A stretch of 64,000 nt of DNA from Acanthosepion esculentum (lineage: Eukaryota > Mollusca > Cephalopoda > Sepiida > Sepiidae). Made by a program: the position numbers and the translations under genes. Positions 50,345 through 63,508 of this stretch are shown here, in pieces. The notes below the pieces were generated by a model that was not told the DNA's origin, did no database searches, and saw only the letters and a program-made list of their open reading frames with translations. The stretch lies in assembly GCA_964036315.1 (NCBI GenBank), contig OZ038488.1:68525842-68589841 (forward strand), in the 5' to 3' direction. Each line of letters starts with the position of its first letter. The first letter of the stretch is position 1.

Positions 50345-50830
50345 ACACTATTCGGACTATTGTCCTCATCTTTGTTGCCATATTTATCACTGTTGTACGC
50401 TCCGGCCTTCATCAGGTGGTTGGATATTCGAACGGAACCCTTTATTTCGCTCGCTGGGGTAGACTGTTTTAGTTCCACGTGCCATGTTTAATTGATGTCA
50501 TTTATCAGTTATCTCCTGCTAATTCCCCTCTCCAAGTTCCCCACTGCCTTAACCGGGTATTGAACTCACACCTCTTTGGGTTATGCCACTGGATTTAATC
50601 AACGCCTTTATCCACTGTGCCATATCTCCTTAAGGACCTGTATATGAATTTCTGGGAATTATAAACTTAATGTCTTCAGCAACCATTTTTACCAGTGCTC
50701 ACACTGAATTTTGTTTTTTGCTGTTATCGTTGCATTTTTTTACAAGAGCTCATATTGCAATTTTCGTTGTTATTGCTTTTCTCTGGCACTCCTTGCAAAG
50801 GGTTGATAAACCAAAAAATCATGTCATTTT
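50345..50830 (+). repeat. Penelope terminal-repeat copy plus 3' flank
   Basis: Matches 29715-30160 in the same orientation, from TTCGGACTATTGTCC through TGAATTTCTGGGAATTATAA and on to TTTTCTCTGGCACTCCTT, so it includes sequence beyond the terminal repeat, into the Penelope 3' region. The hammerhead-like core has lost GAAA. It ends about 240 bp before the satellite. Confidence 0.7.
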
Positions 50831-51472
50831 TTTTATTCCCTGCACCGATTTTTCAACATTTTTTCGCAATTTTTATTATCGAATGGCATGCATCCAGACA
50901 CAGCGCAGCATTTTGGCTTGTTCTTCCAACTTCATTTGCGGGCAAATACTCCAGGAAATGACGCAACCTCATGAATTCTAGTAAATAGTAATATCATGAT
51001 TTCTGGTAATTCGTCATTTCGACCCGAACAATGAATGAATGAAGCATGTACTGTAAGAAAAAGTTTAAATCATCAATTGATTATGTCCCCTCTTTTCCTA
51101 TGAGATAGTAATTGATTATGTCCCTGCTTTTCTTATGAAACATCAATTGATAATATCCCTTGTTTTCTTATGAGAAATCAATTAAGTACACTCTTTTCTT
51201 GAGACATCAATTGATTATGTCACCTCTTTTCCTATGAGATAGTAATTGATTATGTCCCTGCTTTTCTTATGAAACATCAATTGATAATATCCCTTGTTTT
51301 CTTATGAGAAATCAATTAAGTACACTCTTTTCTTGAGACATCAATTGATTATGTCCCCTCTTTTCCTATGAGATAGTAATTGATTATGTCCCTGCTTTTC
51401 TTATGAAACATCAATTGATAATATCCCTTGTTTTCTTATGAGAAATCAATTAAGTACACTCTTTTCTTGAGA

Positions 51473-53080
51473 CATCAATTGATTATGTCACCTCTTTTCC
51501 TATGAGATAGTAATTGATTATGTCCCTGCTTTTCTTATGAAACATCAATTGATAATATCCCCTGTTTTCTTATGAGAAATTAATTAAGTACACTCTTTTC
51601 TTGAGACATCAATTGATTATGTCACCTCTTTTCCTATGAGATAGTAATTGATTATGTCCCTGCTTTTCTTATGAAACATCAATTGATAATATCCCTTGTT
51701 TTCTTATGAGAAATCAATTAAGTACACTCTTTTCTTGAGACATCAATTGATTATGTCACCTCTTTTCCTATGAGATAGTAATTGATTATGTCCCTGCTTT
51801 TCTTATGAAACATCAATTGATAATATCCCTTGTTTTCTTATGAGAAATCAATTAAGTACACTCTTTTCTTGAGACATCAATTGATTATGTCCCCTCTTTT
51901 CCTATGAGATAGTAATTGATTATGTCCCTGCTTTTCTTATGAAACATCAATTGATAATATCCCTTGTTTTCTTATGAGAAATCAATTAAGTACACTCTTT
52001 TCTTGAGACATCAATTGATTATGTCACCTCTTTTCCTATGAGATAGTAATTGATTATGTCCCTGCTTTTCTTATGAAACATCAATTGATAATATCCCCTG
52101 TTTTCTTATGAGAAATTAATTAAGTACACTCTTTTCTTGAGACATCAATTGATTATGTCACCTCTTTTCCTATGAGATAGTAATTGATTATGTCCCTGCT
52201 TTTCTTATGAAACATCAATTGATAATATCCCTTGTTTTCTTATGAGAAATCAATTAAGTACACTCTTTTCTTGAGACATCAATTGATTATGTCACCTCTT
52301 TTCCTATGAGATAGTAATTGATTATGTCCCTGCTTTTCTTATGAAACATCAATTGATAATATCCCTTGTTTTCTTATGAGAAATCAATTAAGTACACTCT
52401 TTTCTTGAGACATCAATTGATTATGTCCCCTCTTTTCCTATGAGATAGTAATTGATTATGTCCCTGCTTTTCTTATGAAACATCAATTGATAATATCCCT
52501 TGTTTTCTTATGAGAAATCAATTAAGTACACTCTTTTCTTGAGACATCAATTGATTATGTCACCTCTTTTCCTATGAGATAGTAATTGATTATGTCCCTG
52601 CTTTTCTTATGAAACATCAATTGATAATATCCCCTGTTTTCTTATGAGAAATTAATTAAGTACACTCTTTTCTTGAGACATCAATTGATTATGTCACCTC
52701 TTTTCCTATGAGATAGTAATTGATTATGTCCCTGCTTTTCTTATGAAACATCAATTGATAATATCCCTTGTTTTCTTATGAGAAATCAATTAAGTACACT
52801 CTTTTCTTGAGACATCAATTGATTATGTCACCTCTTTTCCTATGAGATAGTAATTGATTATGTCCCTGCTTTTCTTATGAAACATCAATTGATAATATCC
52901 CTTGTTTTCTTATGAGAAATCAATTAAGTACACTCTTTTCTTGAGACATCAATTGATTATGTCCCCTCTTTTCCTATGAGATAGTAATTGATTATGTCCC
53001 TGCTTTTCTTATGAAACATCAATTGATAATATCCCTTGTTTTCTTATGAGAAATCAATTAAGTACACTCTTTTCTTGAGA
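51473..53080. repeat. Three four-unit (536-bp) satellite blocks
   Basis: Units 4-15 repeat the haplotype series ACT, ATC, ATC, CTC three times, giving a 536-bp higher-order period inside the 134-bp array. A related four-unit series, ATC, ATC, ATC, CTC, occurs twice at 56431-57502. Confidence 0.85.
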
Positions 53081-54018
53081 CATCAATTGATTATGTCCCC
53101 TCTTTTCCTATGAGATAGTAATTGATTATGTCCCTGCTTTTCTTATGAAACATCAATTGATAATATCCCTTGTTTTCTTATGAGAAATCAATTAAGTACA
53201 CTCTTTTCTTGAGACATCAATTGATTATGTCACCTCTTTTCCTATGAGATAGTAATTGATTATGTCCCTGCTTTTCTTATGAAACATCAATTGATAATAT
53301 CCCCTGTTTTCTTATGAGAAATTAATTAAGTACACTCTTTTCTTGAGACATCAATTGATTATGTCACCTCTTTTCCTATGAGATAGTAATTGATTATGTC
53401 CCTGCTTTTCTTATGAAACATCAATTGATAATATCCCTTGTTTTCTTATGAGAAATCAATTAAGTACACTCTTTTCTTGAGACATCAATTGATTATGTCA
53501 CCTCTTTTCCTATGAGATAGTAATTGATTATGTCCCTGCTTTTCTTATGAAACATCAATTGATAATATCCCTTGTTTTCTTATGAGAAATCAATTAAGTA
53601 CACTCTTTTCTTGAGACATCAATTGATTATGTCACCTCTTTTCCTATGAGATAGTAATTGATTATGTCCCTGCTTTTCTTATGAAACATCAATTGATAAT
53701 ATCCCTTGTTTTCTTATGAGAAATCAATTAAGTACACTCTTTTCTTGAGACATCAATTGATTATGTCCCCTCTTTTCCTATGAGATAGTAATTGATTATG
53801 TCCCTGCTTTTCTTATGAAACATCAATTGATAATATCCCTTGTTTTCTTATGAGAAATCAATTAAGTACACTCTTTTCTTGAGACATCAATTGATTATGT
53901 CCCCTCTTTTCCTATGAGATAGTAATTGATTATGTCCCTGCTTTTCTTATGAAACATCAATTGATAATATCCCTTGTTTTCTTATGAGAAATCAATTAAG
54001 TACACTCTTTTCTTGAGA

Positions 54019-55224
54019 CATCAATTGATTATGTCACCTCTTTTCCTATGAGATAGTAATTGATTATGTCCCTGCTTTTCTTATGAAACATCAATTGATA
54101 ATATCCCCTGTTTTCTTATGAGAAATTAATTAAGTACACTCTTTTCTTGAGACATCAATTGATTATGTCACCTCTTTTCCTATGAGATAGTAATTGATTA
54201 TGTCCCTGCTTTTCTTATGAAACATCAATTGATAATATCCCTTGTTTTCTTATGAGAAATCAATTAAGTACACTCTTTTCTTGAGACATCAATTGATTAT
54301 GTCACCTCTTTTCCTATGAGATAGTAATTGATTATGTCCCTGCTTTTCTTATGAAACATCAATTGATAATATCCCCTGTTTTCTTATGAGAAATTAATTA
54401 AGTACACTCTTTTCTTGAGACATCAATTGATTATGTCACCTCTTTTCCTATGAGATAGTAATTGATTATGTCCCTGCTTTTCTTATGAAACATCAATTGA
54501 TAATATCCCTTGTTTTCTTATGAGAAATCAATTAAGTACACTCTTTTCTTGAGACATCAATTGATTATGTCACCTCTTTTCCTATGAGATAGTAATTGAT
54601 TATGTCCCTGCTTTTCTTATGAAACATCAATTGATAATATCCCCTGTTTTCTTATGAGAAATTAATTAAGTACACTCTTTTCTTGAGACATCAATTGATT
54701 ATGTCACCTCTTTTCCTATGAGATAGTAATTGATTATGTCCCTGCTTTTCTTATGAAACATCAATTGATAATATCCCTTGTTTTCTTATGAGAAATCAAT
54801 TAAGTACACTCTTTTCTTGAGACATCAATTGATTATGTCACCTCTTTTCCTATGAGATAGTAATTGATTATGTCCCTGCTTTTCTTATGAAACATCAATT
54901 GATAATATCCCTTGTTTTCTTATGAGAAATTAATTAAGTACACTCTTTTCTTGAGACATCAATTGATTATGTCACCTCTTTTCCTATGAGATAGTAATTG
55001 ATTATGTCCCTGCTTTTCTTATGAAACATCAATTGATAATATCCCTTGTTTTCTTATGAGAAATCAATTAAGTACACTCTTTTCTTGAGACATCAATTGA
55101 TTATGTCCCCTCTTTTCCTATGAGATAGTAATTGATTATGTCCCTGCTTTTCTTATGAAACATCAATTGATAATATCCCTTGTTTTCTTATGAGAAATCA
55201 ATTAAGTACACTCTTTTCTTGAGA
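54019..55224. repeat. Nine-unit higher-order block, copy 1
   Basis: Satellite units 23-31. Scoring the three diagnostic sites gives ACT, ATC, ACT, ATC, ACT, ATC, ATT, ATC, CTC. The next nine units repeat the same order. The ATT haplotype occurs in only two of the 73 units, at the same place in each block. Confidence 0.9.
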
Positions 55225-56430
55225 CATCAATTGATTATGTCACCTCTTTTCCTATGAGATAGTAATTGATTATGTCCCTGCTTTTCTTATGAAACATCAA
55301 TTGATAATATCCCCTGTTTTCTTATGAGAAATTAATTAAGTACACTCTTTTCTTGAGACATCAATTGATTATGTCACCTCTTTTCCTATGAGATAGTAAT
55401 TGATTATGTCCCTGCTTTTCTTATGAAACATCAATTGATAATATCCCTTGTTTTCTTATGAGAAATCCATTAAGTACACTCTTTTCTTGAGACATCAATT
55501 GATTATGTCACCTCTTTTCCTATGAGATAGTAATTGATTATGTCCCTGCTTTTCTTATGAAACATCAATTGATAATATCCCCTGTTTTCTTATGAGAAAT
55601 TAATTAAGTACACTCTTTTCTTGAGACATCAATTGATTATGTCACCTCTTTTCCTATGAGATAGTAATTGATTATGTCCCTGCTTTTCTTATGAAACATC
55701 AATTGATAATATCCCTTGTTTTCTTATGAGAAATCAATTAAGTACACTCTTTTCTTGAGACATCAATTGATTATGTCACCTCTTTTCCTATGAGATAGTA
55801 ATTGATTATGTCCCTGCTTTTCTTATGAAACATCAATTGATAATATCCCCTGTTTTCTTATGAGAAATTAATTAAGTACACTCTTTTCTTGAGACATCAA
55901 TTGATTATGTCACCTCTTTTCCTATGAGATAGTAATTGATTATGTCCCTGCTTTTCTTATGAAACATCAATTGATAATATCCCTTGTTTTCTTATGAGAA
56001 ATCAATTAAGTACACTCTTTTCTTGAGACATCAATTGATTATGTCACCTCTTTTCCTATGAGATAGTAATTGATTATGTCCCTGCTTTTCTTATGAAACA
56101 TCAATTGATAATATCCCTTGTTTTCTTATGAGAAATTAATTAAGTACACTCTTTTCTTGAGACATCAATTGATTATGTCACCTCTTTTCCTATGAGATAG
56201 TAATTGATTATGTCCCTGCTTTTCTTATGAAACATCAATTGATAATATCCCTTGTTTTCTTATGAGAAATCAATTAAGTACACTCTTTTCTTGAGACATC
56301 AATTGATTATGTCCCCTCTTTTCCTATGAGATAGTAATTGATTATGTCCCTGCTTTTCTTATGAAACATCAATTGATAATATCCCTTGTTTTCTTATGAG
56401 AAATCAATTAAGTACACTCTTTTCTTGAGA
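55225..56430. repeat. Nine-unit higher-order block, copy 2
   Basis: Satellite units 32-40, matching units 23-31 at all 27 diagnostic positions. I saw one private difference, an A-to-C change at 55468 in unit 33. This indicates a recent 1206-bp tandem duplication inside the array. Confidence 0.9.
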
Positions 56431-59400
56431 CATCAATTGATTATGTCACCTCTTTTCCTATGAGATAGTAATTGATTATGTCCCTGCTTTTCTTATGAAA
56501 CATCAATTGATAATATCCCTTGTTTTCTTATGAGAAATCAATTAAGTACACTCTTTTCTTGAGACATCAATTGATTATGTCACCTCTTTTCCTATGAGAT
56601 AGTAATTGATTATGTCCCTGCTTTTCTTATGAAACATCAATTGATAATATCCCTTGTTTTCTTATGAGAAATCAATTAAGTACACTCTTTTCTTGAGACA
56701 TCAATTGATTATGTCACCTCTTTTCCTATGAGATAGTAATTGATTATGTCCCTGCTTTTCTTATGAAACATCAATTGATAATATCCCTTGTTTTCTTATG
56801 AGAAATCAATTAAGTACACTCTTTTCTTGAGACATCAATTGATTATGTCCCCTCTTTTCCTATGAGATAGTAATTGATTATGTCCCTGCTTTTCTTATGA
56901 AACATCAATTGATAATATCCCTTGTTTTCTTATGAGAAATCAATTAAGTACACTCTTTTCTTGAGACATCAATTGATTATGTCACCTCTTTTCCTATGAG
57001 ATAGTAATTGATTATGTCCCTGCTTTTCTTATGAAACATCAATTGATAATATCCCTTGTTTTCTTATGAGAAATCAATTAAGTACACTCTTTTCTTGAGA
57101 CATCAATTGATTATGTCACCTCTTTTCCTATGAGATAGTAATTGATTATGTCCCTGCTTTTCTTATGAAACATCAATTGATAATATCCCTTGTTTTCTTA
57201 TGAGAAATCAATTAAGTACACTCTTTTCTTGAGACATCAATTGATTATGTCACCTCTTTTCCTATGAGATAGTAATTGATTATGTCCCTGCTTTTCTTAT
57301 GAAACATCAATTGATAATATCCCTTGTTTTCTTATGAGAAATCAATTAAGTACACTCTTTTCTTGAGACATCAATTGATTATGTCCCCTCTTTTCCTATG
57401 AGATAGTAATTGATTATGTCCCTGCTTTTCTTATGAAACATCAATTGATAATATCCCTTGTTTTCTTATGAGAAATCAATTAAGTACACTCTTTTCTTGA
57501 GACATCAATTGATTATGTCACCTCTTTTCCTATGAGATAGTAATTGATTATGTCCCTGCTTTTCTTATGAAACATCAATTGATAATATCCCCTGTTTTCT
57601 TATGAGAAATTAATTAAGTACACTCTTTTCTTGAGACATCAATTGATTATGTCACCTCTTTTCCTATGAGATAGTAATTGATTATGTCCCTGCTTTTCTT
57701 ATGAAACATCAATTGATAATATCCCTTGTTTTCTTATGAGAAATCAATTAAGTACACTCTTTTCTTGAGACATCAATTGATTATGTCACCTCTTTTCCTA
57801 TGAGATAGTAATTGATTATGTCCCTGCTTTTCTTATGAAACATCAATTGATAATATCCCTTGTTTTCTTATGAGAAATCAATTAAGTACACTCTTTTCTT
57901 GAGACATCAATTGATTATGTCCCCTCTTTTCCTATGAGATAGTAATTGATTATGTCCCTGCTTTTCTTATGAAACATCAATTGATAATATCCCTTGTTTT
58001 CTTATGAGAAATCAATTAAGTACACTCTTTTCTTGAGACATCAATTGATTATGTCACCTCTTTTCCTATGAGATAGTAATTGATTATGTCCCTGCTTTTC
58101 TTATGAAACATCAATTGATAATATCCCTTGTTTTCTTATGAGAAATCAATTAAGTACACTCTTTTCTTGAGACATCAATTGATTATGTCACCTCTTTTCC
58201 TATGAGATAGTAATTGATTATGTCCCTGCTTTTCTTATGAAACATCAATTGATAATATCCCTTGTTTTCTTATGAGAAATCAATTAAGTACACTCTTTTC
58301 TTGAGACATCAATTGATTATGTCCCCTCTTTTCCTATGAGATAGTAATTGATTATGTCCCTGCTTTTCTTATGAAACATCAATTGATAATATCCCTTGTT
58401 TTCTTATGAGAAATCAATTAAGTACACTCTTTTCTTGAGACATCAATTGATTATGTCACCTCTTTTCCTATGAGATAGTAATTGATTATGTCCCTGCTTT
58501 TCTTATGAAACATCAATTGATAATATCCCTTGTTTTCTTATGAGAAATCAATTAAGTACACTCTTTTCTTGAGACATCAATTGATTATGTCCCCTCTTTT
58601 CCTATGAGATAGTAATTGATTATGTCCCTGCTTTTCTTATGAAACATCAATTGATAATATCCCTTGTTTTCTTATGAGAAATCAATTAAGTACACTCTTT
58701 TCTTGAGACATCAATTGATTATGTCACCTCTTTTCCTATGAGATAGTAATTGATTATGTCCCTGCTTTTCTTATGAAACATCAATTGATAATATCCCTTG
58801 TTTTCTTATGAGAAATCAATTAAGTACACTCTTTTCTTGAGACATCAATTGATTATGTCACCTCTTTTCCTATGAGATAGTAATTGATTATGTCCCTGCT
58901 TTTCTTATGAAACATCAATTGATAATATCCCCTGTTTTCTTATGAGAAATTAATTAAGTACACTCTTTTCTTGAGACATCAATTGATTATGTCACCTCTT
59001 TTCCTATGAGATAGTAATTGATTATGTCCCTGCTTTTCTTATGAAACATCAATTGATAATATCCCCTGTTTTCTTATGAGAAATTAATTAAGTACACTCT
59101 TTTCTTGAGACATCAATTGATTATGTCCCCTCTTTTCCTATGAGATAGTAATTGATTATGTCCCTGCTTTTCTTATGAAACATCAATTGATAATATCCCT
59201 TGTTTTCTTATGAGAAATCAATTAAGTACACTCTTTTCTTGAGACATCAATTGATTATGTCACCTCTTTTCCTATGAGATAGTAATTGATTATGTCCCTG
59301 CTTTTCTTATGAAACATCAATTGATAATATCCCCTGTTTTCTTATGAGAAATTAATTAAGTACACTCTTTTCTTGAGACATCAATTGATTATGTCCCCTC

Positions 59401-60852
59401 TTTTCCTATGAGATAGTAATTGATTATGTCCCTGCTTTTCTTATGAAACATCAATTGATAATATCCCTTGTTTTCTTATGAGAAATCAATTAAGTACACT
59501 CTTTTCTTGAGACATCAATTGATTATGTCCCCTCTTTTCCTATGAGATAGTAATTGATTATGTCCCTGCTTTTCTTATGAAACATCAATTGATAATATCC
59601 CTTGTTTTCTTATGAGAAATCAATTAAGTACACTCTTTTCTTGAGACATCAATTGATTATGTCCCCTCTTTTCCTATGAGATAGTAATTGATTATGTCCC
59701 TGCTTTTCTTATGAAACATCAATTGATAATATCCCTTGTTTTCTTATGAGAAATCAATTAAGTACACTCTTTTCTTGAGACATCAATTGATTATGTCCCC
59801 TCTTTTCCTATGAGATAGTAATTGATTATGTCCCTGCTTTTCTTATGAAACATCAATTGATAATATCCCTTGTTTTCTTATGAGAAATCAATTAAGTACA
59901 CTCTTTTCTTGAGACATCAATTGATTATGTCCCCTCTTTTCCTATGAGATAGTAATTGATTATGTCCCTGCTTTTCTTATGAAACATCAATTGATAATAT
60001 CCCTTGTTTTCTTATGAGAAATCAATTAAGTACACTCTTTTCTTGAGACATCAATTGATTATGTCACCTCTTTTCCTATGAGATAGTAATTGATTATGTC
60101 CCTGCTTTTCTTATGAAACATCAATTGATAATATCCCCTGTTTTCTTATGAGAAATTAATTAAGTACACTCTTTTCTTGAGACATCAATTGATTATGTCA
60201 CCTCTTTTCCTATGAGATAGTAATTGATTATGTCCCTGCTTTTCTTATGAAACATCAATTGATAATATCCCTTGTTTTCTTATGAGAAATCAATTAAGTA
60301 CACTCTTTTCTTGAGACATCAATTGATTATGTCACCTCTTTTCCTATGAGATAGTAATTGATTATGTCCCTGCTTTTCTTATGAAACATCAATTGATAAT
60401 ATCCCTTGTTTTCTTATGAGAAATCAATTAAGTACACTCTTTTCTTGAGACATCAATTGATTATGTCACCTCTTTTCCTATGAGATAGTAATTGATTATG
60501 TCCCTGCTTTTCTTATGAAACATCAATTGATAATATCCCTTGTTTTCTTATGAGAAATCAATTAAGTACACTCTTTTCTTGAGACATCAATTGATTATGT
60601 CACCTCTTTTCCTATGAGATAGTAATTGATTATGTCCCTGCTTTTCTTATGAAACATCAATTGATAATATCCCCTGTTTTCTTATGAGAAATCAATTAAG
60701 TACACTCTTTTCTTGAGACATCAATTGATTATGTCACCTCTTTTCCTATGAGATAGTAATTGATTATGTCCCTGCTTTTCTTATGAAACATCAATTGATA
60801 ATATCCCTTGTTTTCTTATGAGAAATCAATTAAGTACACTCTTTTCTTGAGA

Positions 60853-60910
60853 CATCAATTGATTATGTCACCTCTTCTCTCGTGAGACGTCAGCTGATTA
60901 TGAGCACCGT
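60853..60910. repeat. Decayed right edge of satellite
   Basis: A 74th unit begins normally but diverges after about 24 bp. A degraded second submonomer (CGTCAGCTGATTATG) follows, and then similarity ends. The left edge at 51071 is sharp by comparison. Confidence 0.7.
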
Positions 60911-61004
60911 TTAAGAGCTAAAGAGTATTTAATTATTTATGGTCACACTTATCTCTGGTGAAGCACAATGAAAGTATAGTAAATATCATCAGTGAAATGG
61001 ATAA

Positions 61005-61085
61005 AATTGGTGTAATGATTAGCAATCTTATCTTGTTAGATTGATTTCGTCTAAATAGTGAGTTCGAGTATCACTGGGTGCCCCC
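61005..61085 (+). repeat. tRNA-like SINE head (tentative)
   Basis: TGTAATGATTAGCAATCTTAT (A-box region) and GTGAGTTCGAGTATCACTGG (B box) are spaced about as in a tRNA. No related copy was seen in the window. Confidence 0.35.
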
Positions 61086-61820
61086 GTTCTTTAGACCTTG
61101 TGCCGCAACTAAGCTACACTTAGTAAATCACTATATTTCCTTTTAATGTTTACCTTCTTTCTTCAAGCGTTGTCTTCATAATCATAGCGCTAATTCAGCA
61201 ATTTTTATTGTCTGTTGTGCCTTTTTATTGCCACAATCAGTCTTTAAACATTTTGCTTTTATCTCTTTATCATTATTGTTAATATAGATTCACTGGTGAT
61301 TTTTGTATTTAAACCTTCAAACAAAATCTTCTTTGGATTTTATGAGACAAGTTGGTTAAATCACTGTTGAAGATTTATATACACTCACATTCCAATCTGA
61401 AACAATGATATGGCTGCTAAAAGGCACTTACGCACCAAGAACGTTGTTTTAGTAGAAAAGCTCTTCCCTCTCACAAAAAAATCTAATCCTTAGTCATTTG
61501 ATAAGATTTTGGGAATTACGTTGTGCCTAGGATTTCCATTTAATCAAACATTGGTGCTTTCGTTATAAATACATCATCATGCAAGTGCACACTAGTGGAT
61601 TTCACCATAAACACAATTAGCATGAAGGTACGACTGTCTAAAACACTTGTTTGTTTAATGGCATATCAACACTTTATGGGTCATTTAATGCTGAAATTTG
61701 ATTTTCTTGGGAGCTTGAGTAATTTTTTCCTTTTTACAAAAATCTGTCGCTGGTAATTTATTTATTTTTTATACTTCAAATACATTCATTGTTTTTACTT
61801 TTATACTATAAGTATATACT

Positions 61821-61822
<2 letters not shown>
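61086..61822. other. Unassigned sequence
   Basis: No gene, repeat partner or structured element seen. Confidence 0.5.
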
Positions 61823-61898
<76 letters not shown>

Positions 61899-61899
61899 T
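61823..61899. repeat. (TA)n(GATA)n compound microsatellite
   Basis: TA run then about nine GATA units. Confidence 0.96.
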
Positions 61900-61975
61900 A
61901 CTTTATATACTGTTATAAATATATATTTATATATATACATTATAATTTATACTATAAATATATACTTATATATAC

Positions 61976-61977
61976 AT

Positions 61978-62023
<46 letters not shown>
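61976..62023. repeat. (CA)n(TA)n compound microsatellite
   Basis: Short CA followed by TA. Confidence 0.95.
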
Positions 62024-62025
<2 letters not shown>

Positions 62026-62059
62026 TTTCATTTTTGTATACTTTCATTTTTTTGCACTA

Positions 62060-62350
62060 GTTTGGGTAATCACTATTTCCTTAGAGCTGAGACCCTAACA
62101 GGTGCTACCATCCCTGGTCAGGGTGGATCTGGAAACAACAGCAATTTCCACGGATAGATTGTTCTAGCCCCGCTCTCCGTGTCTACTCTCGTAGATTAAA
62201 TAAATGGTTCACTTTGAAATTCCCTAAAGGTTACACGGATCGACAGACACCTGAAGGAGGCCGGAGAGTACGACGACTGAAACGTTGTGATAATAACAAC
62301 AAAAACGAGGAAATCCGGATGTAAATATTGTAAATAATGATGACTCCTCA
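62060..62350 (+). repeat. Penelope-type terminal repeat, variant B
   Basis: Contains GGCCGGAGAGTACGACGACTG, AAACGTTGTGATAATAACAAC and AATAATGATGACTCCTCAG, the last shared with 19120-19140 on the opposite strand. The part at 62080-62165 resembles 28900-28990 in reverse orientation. Confidence 0.5.
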
Positions 62351-62506
62351 GCGCAGAAATGAAAGATAGGCACATGGTAGTTACAGTTTATTAAGGATGA
62401 GCATGACACCACTAAAAATGACCTCTTCTCATATTTTGAGCCACGGGAACATTCAAAATTAACTGTATTACGGTAAGAGGCGTGTTTGGAATTATTGGAT
62501 GTATTT

Positions 62507-62510
<4 letters not shown>

Positions 62511-62599
<89 letters not shown>

Positions 62600-62600
62600 T
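62511..62600. repeat. (GT)n microsatellite
   Basis: About 44 units with one GA interruption. Confidence 0.96.
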
Positions 62601-63111
62601 TGTTTTCAGGTCAAGAGAAAATCTAGCTACGGTTGGGAACGTTAGGGAAGCTTAGCTTTTTGTACTGGTTTGTTGTTCCACCACAAATACAATAAAATAT
62701 AGACAACTGCTTAAAGTCTTACGGCAGGCAAAGATAGAAGAGGTTTTTTTTGTTTTTTTTTTTTTTGTTTGTTTGTTTTTTTTTTTTTTTTTTTTTTAGT
62801 GCTTGGATTCTGAGTGTGTTTTCAGTTTACAGGAAGTAAAAAAAAATTAAGCTGGTTCATATTGCGTTTCCACTTTGGTATTTGTTGCGTAGAGAAGAAG
62901 GAGCAATTACGTAAGTTTGGATTATCGTTAATACGTCTTCTGTTAAAAAAAAAGATAAAAAAACACAAAAAAACAACGTAAAGCTCGCGCATCAAAGACG
63001 TTCCGTTCAGGGTCGGTGTGTGTTGATAAAGTTGTCTGGGTTGCGTTCTTTGGGTGTGGTAACAGGGATAGAGAGAATAATAGAGATTTAAGAGGATTAT
63101 TTTTTTTAATA
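62601..63111. other. Unassigned sequence
   Basis: Apart from the poly-T tract, nothing recognisable. Confidence 0.5.
62745..62799. repeat. Poly-T tract
   Basis: T runs with GTTTG interruptions. Confidence 0.9.
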
Positions 63112-63112
63112 T

Positions 63113-63150
<38 letters not shown>
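63112..63150. repeat. (TGA)n microsatellite
   Basis: About 12 units; same motif as the LINE-B tail but no LINE sequence precedes it. Confidence 0.95.
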
Positions 63151-63403
63151 GGTATCGTAAGTAATGATGATTGATCAGTGCCAGGAGAATTACCCGGATG
63201 TGAAACGCGAAAACAAAGAGGCAAATAACAAAGATATACGCGTGCCCACATAGATGAAAGGATGCCTGTGAATTAATCCTACAGGTTCAACATACACCTT
63301 GTTTGCCTTTTCAATCAGATGAAAACTCGGTACAATTGATAGAGCTGAATAGCAACAAAATACTCAGATCTACAAGAATATACATCCTTAAATATAATAC
63401 GCC

Positions 63404-63421
63404 ACACACACACACACAGAC

Positions 63422-63506
<85 letters not shown>
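63404..63506. repeat. (CA)n(TA)n compound microsatellite
   Basis: CA with a GACG interruption, then about 28 TA units. Confidence 0.96.

Positions 63507-63508
<2 letters not shown>

Larger units (their letters stand above)
51071..60852. repeat. Satellite array: 73 units of 134 bp
   Basis: A head-to-tail satellite. Unit starts fall every 134 bp from 51071, and (60853-51071)/134 is exactly 73, so no unit carries an indel. Each unit contains four related submonomers of 35, 35, 35 and 29 bp, starting CATCAATTGA, TAGTAATTGA, CATCAATTGA and AATCAATTAA and each ending in a TTTTCYTATGAGA-like tail. Units are nearly identical and differ mainly at three sites: C or A in GTC[C/A]CCTC, T or C in CCC[T/C]TG, and C or T in AAAT[C/T]AATT. 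No ORF of 60 codons or more crosses it. A centromeric, heterochromatic or other role cannot be decided from sequence. Confidence 0.98.

Noticed and set aside
51071..60852. Possible CRISPR array
   Set aside because: Regular spacing, but the whole 134-bp unit repeats with no unique spacers and there are no cas genes; the setting is eukaryotic.
61005..61085. A functional tRNA gene
   Set aside because: A- and B-box-like sequences are present but no acceptor-stem pairing or full cloverleaf could be drawn.
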